DNA from: an uncultured Clostridia bacterium
GTDB lineage: Bacteria; Bacillota; Clostridia; Oscillospirales; Oscillospiraceae
Direction: 5' to 3'
Assembly: GCA_937894515.1 (NCBI GenBank)
Contig: CALCRH010000125.1
Span: forward strand, 1 to 6,051
DNA length: 6,051 nt
A model generated the notes under the pieces. The model worked only from the letters and a program-made list of their open reading frames with translations. It did no database searches and was not told the DNA's origin. Shown one piece after another: positions 1-5,986 of this stretch; positions within the stretch are counted from its first letter, which is position 1; the number at the start of each line of letters is the position of its first letter. The position numbers were made by a program, and so were the translations under genes.

Positions 1-69
1 CGCCCAGAGCGACTGATGCGCGTCCCGCAACGTGGTGTCGGTGATACGTACTAATTTCTTGTCTTTCAT
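1..69 (-). CDS. Oxaloacetate decarboxylase alpha / pyruvate carboxylase subunit B, N-terminal fragment (runs off window)
   Basis: The minus strand from the ATG at 69-67 reads 23 codons to the window edge. They contain the block ITDTTLRDAHQSL, the signature start of the carboxyltransferase (HMGL-like, TIM-barrel) domain of oxaloacetate decarboxylase alpha, methylmalonyl-CoA carboxyltransferase 5S and pyruvate carboxylase subunit B. In this family the DTTLRDAHQS segment lies in the first barrel strand, and its Asp contributes to metal binding and catalysis. The enzyme moves a carboxyl group between biotin and pyruvate/oxaloacetate in the cytoplasm. The visible part cannot tell these relatives apart, so no symbol is given. 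The start is fixed by an in-frame TGA at 93-91 and because the family motif begins within ten residues of this ATG. No Shine-Dalgarno sequence lies directly upstream; the bases there belong to a short tandem repeat. Confidence 0.85.
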   Translation of the reverse strand, partial: MKDKKLVRITDTTLRDAHQSLWA

Positions 70-144
70 AAATTTATCAGTGAGCAGTGATCAGTGATCA
101 GTTGCGGATGTCCTCTTCTTTATAAAATTTATCACCACACTTTT
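70..144. repeat. Intergenic spacer made of short degenerate tandem repeats
   Basis: This 75-base spacer is largely repetitive. Seen directly: about 3.6 tandem copies of a heptamer CAGTGA(T/G) at 78-102; a 10-base direct repeat AAATTTATCA at 70-79 and 125-134, 55 bases apart; and the start of a TTTTCAC array that continues into the upstream gene. Heptamer arrays of this kind, alternating with a short GC-richer core (here TGCGGATGTCC at 103-113), resemble the interspersed short repeats common between genes in gut Clostridia; that comparison is from general knowledge and was not searched. No convincing terminator stem or promoter is visible. The spacer separates the plsY remnant from the carboxyltransferase gene on the same strand. 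Confidence 0.6.
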
Positions 145-168
145 TCACTTTTCACTTTTACTTTTTAC
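142..168. repeat. TTTTCAC-type tandem repeat forming the 3' end of the plsY remnant
   Basis: Four consecutive units can be read on the plus strand: TTTTCAC (142-148), TTTTCAC (149-155), TTTTAC (156-161) and TTTTTAC (162-168). On the coding (minus) strand these read as AGTGAAA-like units. They encode the last seven residues of the upstream reading frame (VKSKSEK) and its TGA stop at 147-145. The repeat has therefore spread into, or replaced, the original 3' end of that gene. Confidence 0.7.
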
Positions 169-567
169 TTTCTTGAAAAGATAGATCTTGTTCTCGTTGC
201 CGTGAACCAGCCGGCCGATGTTGGCACGGTGTTTCCAGATGATGAAGAGCGCGATCAGCGTGACCAGCACGCATTGCGGAAGATCGTGATAGCCCGCGGT
301 TCCGAGGATCGGGAACCAGATCGCGACCGCGAGGAACGCGGCGGCGGTGATCGATCCGAGCGAGATGTAGTTGGAGCACGCGAAGACGAGCGCGAATACG
401 CCGAAGGCGGTTCCGACCAGCCCGGGGACGAGTCCGAGCAGCATGCCGAACGCCGTCGCGACGCCCTTGCCGCCCCTGAAGCGCATGTACGGCGTGAACA
501 TGTGGCCGACGACCGTCATGACGCCGACGGCAAGATTCACTTCGATTAGAGTAAAGGCCTTCTTCAT
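145..567 (-). pseudogene. plsY: PlsY (glycerol-3-phosphate acyltransferase) lacking its N-terminus, fused to a prepilin leader
   Basis: From about nt 507 the frame is clearly PlsY, the membrane enzyme that acylates glycerol-3-phosphate from acyl-phosphate to start phospholipid synthesis. Visible are the second family motif (GHMF, then RFRGGKGVAT, residues ~21-39), three hydrophobic segments (~40-65, ~68-92, ~98-116) including SLGSI, and the last motif HRANIGRLVHGNENKI. PlsY proteins are about 200 residues. This one has only ~120 PlsY residues, and the first motif (GSGNxGxTN) with the first membrane helices is missing and is not found in another frame upstream. The first ~20 residues instead match a type IV prepilin leader, MKKAFTLIEV plus a hydrophobic stretch. 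The ATG at 567-565 overlaps the preceding TGA by one base; a GTG lies one codon earlier (570). Codons are strongly G/C-ending, unlike the gene upstream. Acyltransferase activity is unlikely. It may be a decayed gene, a deletion fusion or an assembly chimera. Confidence 0.8.
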
Positions 568-671
568 CACAGCAGGGACCTTTCTGGATTGTCGCTGTCG
601 GCGACCTTGACCGCCTGCAGGTTGGCGCCGTTCGGACGCAGCGAGTAGACGGGAACCGAACTCCGACCCTG
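508..671 (-). other. Unrelated ~165-base segment between the two broken genes: end of one ORF plus prepilin leader
   Basis: Between the last beta-helix residues (GGLITGG, nt 695-675) and the first PlsY residues (GHMF, from nt 507), the coding content matches neither neighbour. It encodes a 33-residue tail, GRSSVPVYSLRPNG up to ERSLL and TGA (569-567). A one-base overlapping ATG (567-565) then opens MKKAFTLIEVNLAVGVM. The TGATG stop/start overlap and an AAAGG about 15 bases before the ATG are typical of two adjacent genes in one operon. This suggests one intact piece of a pilin or pseudopilin operon. The tail could be the end of an upstream pilin-like protein, but I do not recognise it. Exact edges are uncertain by perhaps 30 bases on each side. 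Confidence 0.55.
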
Positions 672-3600
672 CGTGCCGCCGGTGATAAGGCCGCCTTCCA
701 CGGGATAATATTCACCGTCGCCCTCACCCAGATGCCAGCCGCTGTTATTCAAATAGCCGCTGTGCTCGTTTTCGGGATCGGAGTCCATGATCTGCAATGA
801 GCCGTAAACCTCGAACACGCCGGAGATATTGTCGCTGTCATAATCTCCGTCCGAGTCGATCAGGCCGCGGTCAAGAATATGACCGTTCAGGTCGATGCAG
901 ACGGACTTGCCCGCAGGAATGATGAGTGCATCGTCGTCGGGGCCCGCAGTGTAGTCCTGCTCGAGCTTGATGGTCGTACTCTCCGCTGCGGGCTCGCTCG
1001 CAGTACCGGGCGTCGCGTCGATCGCATTCTGCAGCTCTCCCCAGGGCGTCAATTCCACGGCTTCCGCGGTGAACGTACCCTTGATCTCCAGAAGATTGCA
1101 GCTTGTCAGCGGCATATCCCAGTTCAGCACGTCCGCTTCCTCGGGGTGCGTAAGGTCGCCGACACGCATTGCCGCGCTGTCGAGAGCGCTACCATTCAGC
1201 CAGATATTACCGGCATAATTTCTGTGTTCCTTTGCCTCGTCGTTTTTGAACGCAAAGATATAGCCGCTGTTTGACTTAAGCAGCATCGTGAAGCTGTACT
1301 CCTGCCCATCGGTAAAGCTTTCTTCCTCGCCGAGCGCGGGCGTTACCGAAAAGTCATACAGCTCATAATCTTCGCCGCCGATCTTCCCCAGCGTTTTCTT
1401 CACCTTATCGGAGGAAAGCGTCAGTCCGTCCCAGCCCCTGCCGAGCGGCACGCTGCCAAGGTCGATCTCGTAGATTCTCTCTGCCTCAAACTCCCGGATG
1501 ACTTCCAGATCTCCCTCCGTCAGCTTCAGGATCATCTCATCGGGGCCATCATAGCAGAAGAAGGTATCCGCCGATGCGCTCGGATTGAACTCGGCATAGT
1601 CCTCGCACAGTTTGCCCGTGCAGCACGATTCGTTGGAATTCACGACCGCAGCATGGATCTCCGAGCCGGTCAGCGCGCCGCCGATCTTGAGGGGTACGAT
1701 CGTTGCAAGGTTCGTGGCATAAGAATAATCTTTTTCCGAGGTCCCGGTATTTCCCTTTACTGTCAGCTTGCCGGAAAGCGTCATATCACCGACATTATAT
1801 ACGCCGCCGTAAAGAGACGCTTTATTGGCGGTAATGCTGATTTCCTTCTGAGCGGCAGCCGTCAGCTCGACCGTTCCGCCCATGTCGTTATAAATCGCGC
1901 CGGAATAATACATTGCCGTATTCCCGGTCAGAGTGCCGCCCGACATGACAAATTTGCTGTCCTTAACAAAGACGCCGCCGCCTGTAACGGCTGTGTTATC
2001 CGAGATCACGCCGCCCTTCATCGTAAAGAGGCCGTCGACGTTATACTCCTCATCTTCCGTATCCACATACTTCGTCACGTACACGCCGCCGCCGAAGCGT
2101 TCCGCGCTGTTGTGATCGATGCTGCCGCTCAGGAGGTCAAAGCTGCCGCAGCCCACGTACACGCCGCCGCCGTCTGCGCTCGAGCTGTTATAGGAAATGC
2201 TGCCGCCATCCAGCTTCACATCAGCGCCGTCCACACACAGACCGCCGCCGACGGCATTTCTGCCCGTGGCGCTGTTGTGGTCGATGCTTGCATTCTTTCC
2301 GATATAGAGCGTGCCGCCGGACGCCCCCACGCCGCCGATTTCGGTACCGGTGTTGTAGCAGATCGAACCGCCGAGAAGCTGCACGTCACTGTCGCTGAAA
2401 TAGGCCAGACCGCCCACCATGCCGCTGTTGCCGGCGATAGAACCGCCGGAAATCGTCAGTTTGCTGCCCTGCTCCCACCAGACCGGCGCGTTGGGCAGTA
2501 CGTTTTTTCCGGTTTTCAGACGCGCACCGGTAATCACACCGCCGGAGATCGTGACGTAATCGGAGCTTGCCGCGTCATTCAGCTCCCAGCCATTAACAGT
2601 CTTGACGAGCTTATGGCTGAGCATACCCGTGTTGCTGTCCTTGATCTCAAAATCGATACCGGTTGCAATGCCGCAGGAAATGATCGGATCTTCGGTCACA
2701 ATCATATCATTTTTGTTGATCACGTGACCGTCCAGATCGAGGATGATCTTTCCGCTCGGAACGCGAATGGTCGGCGTATATGTTCCGCCCTTTACGTCTC
2801 CGGCCAGTTTGACCGTTACGCTGCTCTGCGCTGACGGCTTCGCATTGGTGATCGCTTCCCAAAGGCCGTAATAGCTCGTGACGGCCGTGATCGGCTCAAA
2901 CTCCGGCGTAAAGGTGATGATCGCCGTGGAATCGTCATTGGGGATCGTGTATACAAAGTTCGTCGTATTTCTGTCCGTGAAGGCATCCAGATAATAGGGC
3001 TCGTTCACGCCGTCATTGACCTTGATGCCCTTGAGGACGTATCCGCTGTCGGGATGGTCCGTAAACGTCACGTTTTTCCCGATACGCTGATACTGCAGCG
3101 GGTCGGTATCCACATAGCCGTGCTCCGCTTCCTTGACCTCGAAAAATCTGGAGGGATATTCAGGCCGGCCGAATTGTGCTCTTGTCTCTGTCGTCTCTGT
3201 ATCCAGTATCAGGTAACAGTCGCTTAAATCCGTATGATAGTATTTGAGCTCGCTTCTGGTGTTCAGATTGAGATAAAATCCGCTGCTAATGAGATCGAAG
3301 CGAACGTCCATTCCCGTCTGCGGCTTCAGAGCGGCGTCCGTTTCATCATCCTCTACGCCGTAGGAATATACGTCCGCACGGGCATACACATTGCCGCTTC
3401 TGGCTTTCTCGCCGGAACCGATCGTGTTGTCCTTCACCACTGCCGTTCCGCCGAAGGTGAGCTTCGAGAAGGAATAAATTCCGGCGCCGGAGCTGTAGTT
3501 GCTGTCACTGCTGTTTCCGCTGATCTCGCCGCCGAACATAGCAAAATCGGAATGTCCGTTACTGATATATATGCCCGCACCGTCGCCGGAACTCAGATGA

Positions 3601-5858
3601 TGCCCGGTGATCCTGCCGCCATATATGCGGATCACCGTATATACCTCAGTGTCCACCATAACGCCGCGCCCGGTGTTTTCGCTGATCTCACCGCCGTGCA
3701 TTCCAAACGAGCCGTTCGGTCCGAGGCGCACGCCGGAGCCATAGTTTTTGCTGATCTCGCCGTCGTTCATGATAAAGCTGCCCTTCACATAAACGCCGCA
3801 GCCCGAATCATACGTGGTCTTGCAGTTCTCGCTGATCTTGCCGCCCTCCATCGTGAAGCGGGCGGCATCTCCTACGGTTACGCCGCCGTAATTTATGCTG
3901 CTGTTGCCGCAAACCGCGCCGCCGTACATTGTAAAGACGCCGTTTTTGCCGACATACACGCCGCCGGCTTCCTTTCCGTCATTGCCGCAGACCGTGCCTC
4001 CGTACATATTCAGAACGCCGCCTTCGACATCAATACCGCCGGCCCCGTCATCTGAATAGTTTTCCCGGATACTTCCGCCGGTGATCACACCGCCGGTGAC
4101 GGCTTTGGAGGTCTCAGTCTCGCTGATAAGCCAGGGCTTACTTCCCTCCTGAACCGTGAAATAGTGCGTATCCGTACCGCAGTCATAGAGATTCAGCGTC
4201 GCATAGTTATTAATCACCAAAACGCTTTGCGTATTAGTTGTCTGCCGGACGACCTTTCCGTTCAGGCAAAGGTCGATCGCAACAGGCAAATCCTCCGTGC
4301 CTTCAAGGATGCACACGTTTGTCAGGTCGATATCCTCCGTCAGATAGTAGCTGCCGGATACGGTGGGAAGCGCGTTGTTGTTGTCGCCGCCGTCCCAGGG
4401 CGTTGCAAAGATCTTGCCGTCCTCATGGATGTCGGGCTCCCAAACCGTAAACGCAGCCGCGGCAGAGGGCGTCCCGCCGGTAAACTCGTCACAGCGGCGA
4501 ATATAAAACGTATCGCCGTATGTAAAGACGACGGCGTTCTCCGTCAGCCCTTCCGGGTCAAAGGGATCGGCAGTCTTGCTGATCTCAAAGCCCGTCTTCA
4601 CGATGACGCGGCTATTGGCGTAGTCGATCGAATAGCCCTCTCCGTCTCTCGGCGCCTGACTGAAATCGCGGATCTCATAGTTCAGCGCTGCGGTCACAGC
4701 AGAGCTGCTTCTGTCGGAAACGATCTTTGCGACATATTTGCCGAAAGCCGTGGGCGCCCCGTCAAGTGCCGTAGTCTGATTTTCTCTTGCATAATATTGT
4801 ATAGCCGGGACGGTCAGTTTCATGGCTTTCCATGCCTCGACCTCTCCCTCAAGGAAGCCGACAGCCACGTCATCATAAGTAAGCGTGAGTGTGAGCGGCT
4901 TCTCAATGTCGCAGCCGGCGACCGTATTGGTACACGCTGCCTGCAGAACGTTTTTGGACGCCGTAAAAGTGAAAACATGACGATGCGCAGCAGCATCGAC
5001 CAGCTCAATACGGTTCTCCTCCGTATTGAACTGAAGGTCTCTTGCAGGATCATCGATGCTGAAATAATTTACATCGGCCTCGGTGGAGCTTCCCGCCACA
5101 ATGCCGTTTATGCTTCTGTAGCACATCGGGGCAGAGGGGCCGTAGCCATCAACATATCTCTCGATGCGTCTGACGCCGACGCTAAACTTTTCCGTGGGTG
5201 CAGGAACGGTGCAGTTCGCAATGGGTTCCTGATTTGCACCGATGATGATCTCGGCGGGTGTGGCATCATATATGTCCAGCAGTGCCACATTGGAAACCGT
5301 CGTTTCGGCAAAGTTGCCCGTGATGACCGTGTCACCGCCCAGATACAGTGTGCCCCGGTTTAAGATTCCGCCGGTGGCGACCTTTTCGTACTGTTCCGGT
5401 TTTCCATAGTTTTCGGTGATCTCGCTGTCGATCACAACGGCTGTTTTTTCTTCATAATTCAGCAGCGCCGTGCCTTCGTTCCCGGTGATCGTGCAGCCGG
5501 AAATCAAGGTAGTAAAGTTGTTGTAAATCAAATACTGTGCGCTGCAGCCGGTGATGGTGATATCCCGCAGCTCCAGAGGGCCTCCTTCGGCGTAGGCTAT
5601 GCCTTCAGATATATTACGGATCACGCCGGTTTTCTCCGTCGAACCGTCGGTTATGACAATTTTCTTACCTTCAGACACGCTAAAAAGAGAGCTGCTATAC
5701 GTCTGCAAATTACTGCCGTCAATGCTGTGTCCGTTAAGATCGATCGTCAGCGACTTATTGTATGTCGGCATATAATTCTTTCCATCGTCATCATCGGAGA
5801 CTGCCGTCTGCCGCTTCATACAAAAGCGCATACAGATCGTCAAAGGTACCCGTTTCAT
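567..5858 (-). CDS. Giant secreted beta-helix repeat surface protein, main part (5' end frameshifted, 3' end truncated)
   Basis: This is a 1763-codon frame. Real homology starts near residue 22; the first ~21 codons overlap the correct upstream frame, and the ATG at 5858 has no ribosome binding site. In order: module 1, DLNGH head (40-44) and five beta-helix turns (to ~210); a beta-sandwich-like region beginning HRHVF with Cys309/Cys316 (292-398); module 2, head DLCLNGK (529-535) and eight GG turns (to ~835); a Divergent-InlB-repeat-like domain (~905-987, SGYVLKGIKVNDG); module 3, head DLDGH (1041-1045) and ten GG turns (to ~1408); an unnamed domain (~1452-1600, SGYIFAF); module 4, head DLNGH (1656-1660), cut after GGLITGG at 1728. 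Residues 1729-1763 look foreign. Such proteins are surface-exposed or secreted, with presumed adhesive or glycan-binding roles; no catalytic motif is evident. No LPXTG, SLH or other anchor is seen, as expected if the 3' end is lost. It probably belongs with the signal peptide at 5982-5791, giving ~1,800 residues. Confidence 0.85.
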   Translation of the reverse strand: MKRVPLTICMRFCMKRQTAVSDDDDGKNYMPTYNKSLTIDLNGHSIDGSNLQTYSSSLFSVSEGKKIVITDGSTEKTGVIRNISEGIAYAEGGPLELRDITITGCSAQYLIYNNFTTLISGCTITGNEGTALLNYEEKTAVVIDSEITENYGKPEQYEKVATGGILNRGTLYLGGDTVITGNFAETTVSNVALLDIYDATPAEIIIGANQEPIANCTVPAPTEKFSVGVRRIERYVDGYGPSAPMCYRSINGIVAGSSTEADVNYFSIDDPARDLQFNTEENRIELVDAAAHRHVFTFTASKNVLQAACTNTVAGCDIEKPLTLTLTYDDVAVGFLEGEVEAWKAMKLTVPAIQYYARENQTTALDGAPTAFGKYVAKIVSDRSSSAVTAALNYEIRDFSQAPRDGEGYSIDYANSRVIVKTGFEISKTADPFDPEGLTENAVVFTYGDTFYIRRCDEFTGGTPSAAAAFTVWEPDIHEDGKIFATPWDGGDNNNALPTVSGSYYLTEDIDLTNVCILEGTEDLPVAIDLCLNGKVVRQTTNTQSVLVINNYATLNLYDCGTDTHYFTVQEGSKPWLISETETSKAVTGGVITGGSIRENYSDDGAGGIDVEGGVLNMYGGTVCGNDGKEAGGVYVGKNGVFTMYGGAVCGNSSINYGGVTVGDAARFTMEGGKISENCKTTYDSGCGVYVKGSFIMNDGEISKNYGSGVRLGPNGSFGMHGGEISENTGRGVMVDTEVYTVIRIYGGRITGHHLSSGDGAGIYISNGHSDFAMFGGEISGNSSDSNYSSGAGIYSFSKLTFGGTAVVKDNTIGSGEKARSGNVYARADVYSYGVEDDETDAALKPQTGMDVRFDLISSGFYLNLNTRSELKYYHTDLSDCYLILDTETTETRAQFGRPEYPSRFFEVKEAEHGYVDTDPLQYQRIGKNVTFTDHPDSGYVLKGIKVNDGVNEPYYLDAFTDRNTTNFVYTIPNDDSTAIITFTPEFEPITAVTSYYGLWEAITNAKPSAQSSVTVKLAGDVKGGTYTPTIRVPSGKIILDLDGHVINKNDMIVTEDPIISCGIATGIDFEIKDSNTGMLSHKLVKTVNGWELNDAASSDYVTISGGVITGARLKTGKNVLPNAPVWWEQGSKLTISGGSIAGNSGMVGGLAYFSDSDVQLLGGSICYNTGTEIGGVGASGGTLYIGKNASIDHNSATGRNAVGGGLCVDGADVKLDGGSISYNSSSADGGGVYVGCGSFDLLSGSIDHNSAERFGGGVYVTKYVDTEDEEYNVDGLFTMKGGVISDNTAVTGGGVFVKDSKFVMSGGTLTGNTAMYYSGAIYNDMGGTVELTAAAQKEISITANKASLYGGVYNVGDMTLSGKLTVKGNTGTSEKDYSYATNLATIVPLKIGGALTGSEIHAAVVNSNESCCTGKLCEDYAEFNPSASADTFFCYDGPDEMILKLTEGDLEVIREFEAERIYEIDLGSVPLGRGWDGLTLSSDKVKKTLGKIGGEDYELYDFSVTPALGEEESFTDGQEYSFTMLLKSNSGYIFAFKNDEAKEHRNYAGNIWLNGSALDSAAMRVGDLTHPEEADVLNWDMPLTSCNLLEIKGTFTAEAVELTPWGELQNAIDATPGTASEPAAESTTIKLEQDYTAGPDDDALIIPAGKSVCIDLNGHILDRGLIDSDGDYDSDNISGVFEVYGSLQIMDSDPENEHSGYLNNSGWHLGEGDGEYYPVEGGLITGGTQGRSSVPVYSLRPNGANLQAVKVADSDNPERSLL
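675..1046 (-). repeat. Protein repeat: module 4, truncated beta-helix (head only)
   Basis: Residues ~1605-1728 hold a lead-in (LQNAIDATPG, TIKLEQDY, IIPAGK), the head CIDLNGH, the second head strand LQIMDSD and the first turn GGLITGG. In modules 2 and 3 the same head is followed by eight to ten GG turns and a closing turn. Here the pattern stops abruptly at nt 675, which marks the break. Confidence 0.7.
1059..1505 (-). other. Protein domain between modules 3 and 4, unnamed
   Basis: Residues ~1452-1600 have no GG turns. Seen here are EIDLGSVPLG, FTDGQEYSFTMLLKSNSGYIFAF and a late WLNGSALD segment. The layout (an opening strand, a span ending in SGYxF, then xLNG) resembles small beta-sandwich domains often found between beta-helix modules in gut Firmicute surface proteins. 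I cannot name the family with confidence. Confidence 0.4.
1635..2867 (-). repeat. Protein repeat: module 3, complete beta-helix with ten turns
   Basis: Residues ~998-1408. The lead-in LWEAITNAKP and TVKLAGDV precede the head ILDLDGH and the second strand FEIKDSNTG. Turns then follow the pattern x-h-x-h-x-GG-x-I-x-x-N: VTISGGVITG, LTISGGSIAGN, VQLLGGSICYN, LYIGKNASIDHN, VKLDGGSISYN, FDLLSGSIDHN, FTMKGGVISDN, FVMSGGTLTGN, then a divergent turn and the closing turn LTLSGKLTVKGNT. GGGVYV linkers separate the turns. This is a typical right-handed parallel beta-helix (PbH1-like) repeat, with an Asn ladder position at the end of each turn. Confidence 0.8.
2898..3146 (-). other. Protein domain: Divergent InlB B-repeat-like
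   Basis: Residues ~905-987 fit the pattern of a short all-beta domain common in secreted Firmicute proteins: GKNVTFTDHPDSGYVLKGIKVNDG, split by an insertion (VNEPYYLDAFTD), then VYTIPNDDSTAIITFTPEF. The order of a gYxLkgi-V-ndG strand, a YTiP-(N/A)DD turn and a final ITFTPEF strand is the recognisable part. It connects the end of module 2 with the lead-in to module 3. Confidence 0.5.
3354..4346 (-). repeat. Protein repeat: module 2, complete beta-helix with eight turns
   Basis: Residues ~505-835. The lead-in YYLTEDIDLTNV precedes a variant head (AIDLCLNGKVV, with an extra residue splitting the DLNG motif) and the second strand LNLYDCGTD. Eight turns follow, including LNMYGGTVCGN, FTMYGGAVCGN, FTMEGGKISEN, FIMNDGEISKN, FGMHGGEISEN, IRIYGGRITGH and FAMFGGEISGN. 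They end in the closing turn LTFGGTAVVKDNT and GNVYARADVYSYG. Turn length varies from about 23 to 33 residues because the linkers between turns vary. Confidence 0.8.
4665..4985 (-). other. Protein domain: immunoglobulin-like / surface beta-sandwich after module 1
   Basis: Residues ~292-398 start HRHVFTFTASKNVLQAACTN and carry Cys309 and Cys316, then LTLTYDDVAVGFLEG, a PAIQYYARE strand, and AFGKYVAKIV before a last strand NYEIRDFS. The order (H-x-h opening, a Cys pair around ACTNTVAGC, a G-x-Y-x-A-x-I strand near the end) is what is usually seen in small beta-sandwich domains that accompany DLNGH beta-helix modules. The assignment is by pattern only. Confidence 0.45.
5229..5753 (-). repeat. 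Protein repeat: module 1, beta-helix with five turns
   Basis: Residues ~36-210 of the long frame. The head LTIDLNGH is followed by the second strand KIVITDGSTEKTGVI and the turns LELRDITITGC, LISGCTITGN, VVIDSEITEN and LYLGGDTVITGN (closing turn), ending with IYDATPAEIIIGAN. It is shorter and more divergent than modules 2 and 3. It lies in the long frame, while its lead-in (LYALLYEAADGS) lies in the other frame. This places the frameshift between them. Confidence 0.7.
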
Positions 5859-5982
5859 CTGTCAGCAACAGATTTTGATCAACGGGTGTATTCTGCTCAT
5901 CCATCCCCGCAATTGCGTTGAACGGCAGGAGCGAGACGATCATAATGACCGCCAGAAGAAATGCCAAAGCTCTCTTTTTCAT
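5791..5982 (-). pseudogene. Signal peptide and N-terminus of the beta-helix surface protein, separated by a frameshift
   Basis: This 63-codon frame starts at the ATG at 5982-5980. It has a clear Sec signal peptide: MKKR, a hydrophobic core (ALAFLLAVIMIVSLL), and a probable cleavage site FNAIA/GM after residue 25. The mature part ends FDDLYALLYEAADGS, which matches the lead-in placed before the other DLNGH heads (compare LWEAITNAKP, LQNAIDATPG). The frame then stops at TGA 5793-5791, while the long downstream frame picks up with DDDDGKNYM and the DLNGH head. The two frames overlap by 68 bases. Deleting one base, for example one C of the CTCCGATGA at the stop, restores a single protein of ~1,800 residues. 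It is therefore the true start of the large gene, not a separate small gene. A Shine-Dalgarno sequence precedes it. Confidence 0.8.
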
Positions 5983-5986
5983 GATT

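Noticed and set aside
70..168. CRISPR-like array
   Set aside because: Units are only 6-7 bases and directly adjacent, with no spacers of constant length. It is a simple tandem repeat.
145..570. Bifunctional pilin-acyltransferase fusion as a new biological system
   Set aside because: The acyltransferase half lacks an essential conserved motif, and the pilin half stops after its leader. A broken or chimeric junction explains everything seen.
158..727. Minus-strand frame of 189 codons overlapping the end of the surface protein and plsY; possible missing PlsY N-terminus
   Set aside because: I checked it for the lost PlsY start (GSGNxGxTN motif and hydrophobic helices). It is Arg-rich, has neither, and is an out-of-frame reading of both neighbours.
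1653..2834. Long plus-strand open frame of 393 codons
   Set aside because: It lies antisense to the well-supported GG-turn repeats of the surface protein. Its translation is a low-complexity mix rich in A, H, R and I that reflects antisense reading of Gly/Asn/Thr codons, and it shows no family motif.
3234..4055. Plus-strand open frame of 273 codons
   Set aside because: It is antisense to module 2, with the same biased composition. It has no recognisable domain.
4164..5363. Plus-strand open frame of 399 codons
   Set aside because: It is antisense to modules 1-2 and the linking domain. Nothing resembles a known protein, and the opposite strand is clearly coding.
5788..5800. Programmed +1 ribosomal frameshift at CTC CGA TGA
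   Set aside because: The direction of shift would be right and a UGA stop is present, as in prfB. However, CGA-U gives no good re-pairing after a +1 slip, and no Shine-Dalgarno-like stimulator sits just upstream.
5856..5858. ATG at 5858 as the true start of the large protein
   Set aside because: There is no ribosome binding site, no signal peptide, and the first ~21 residues do not fit the module plan. The overlapping frame from 5982 does.
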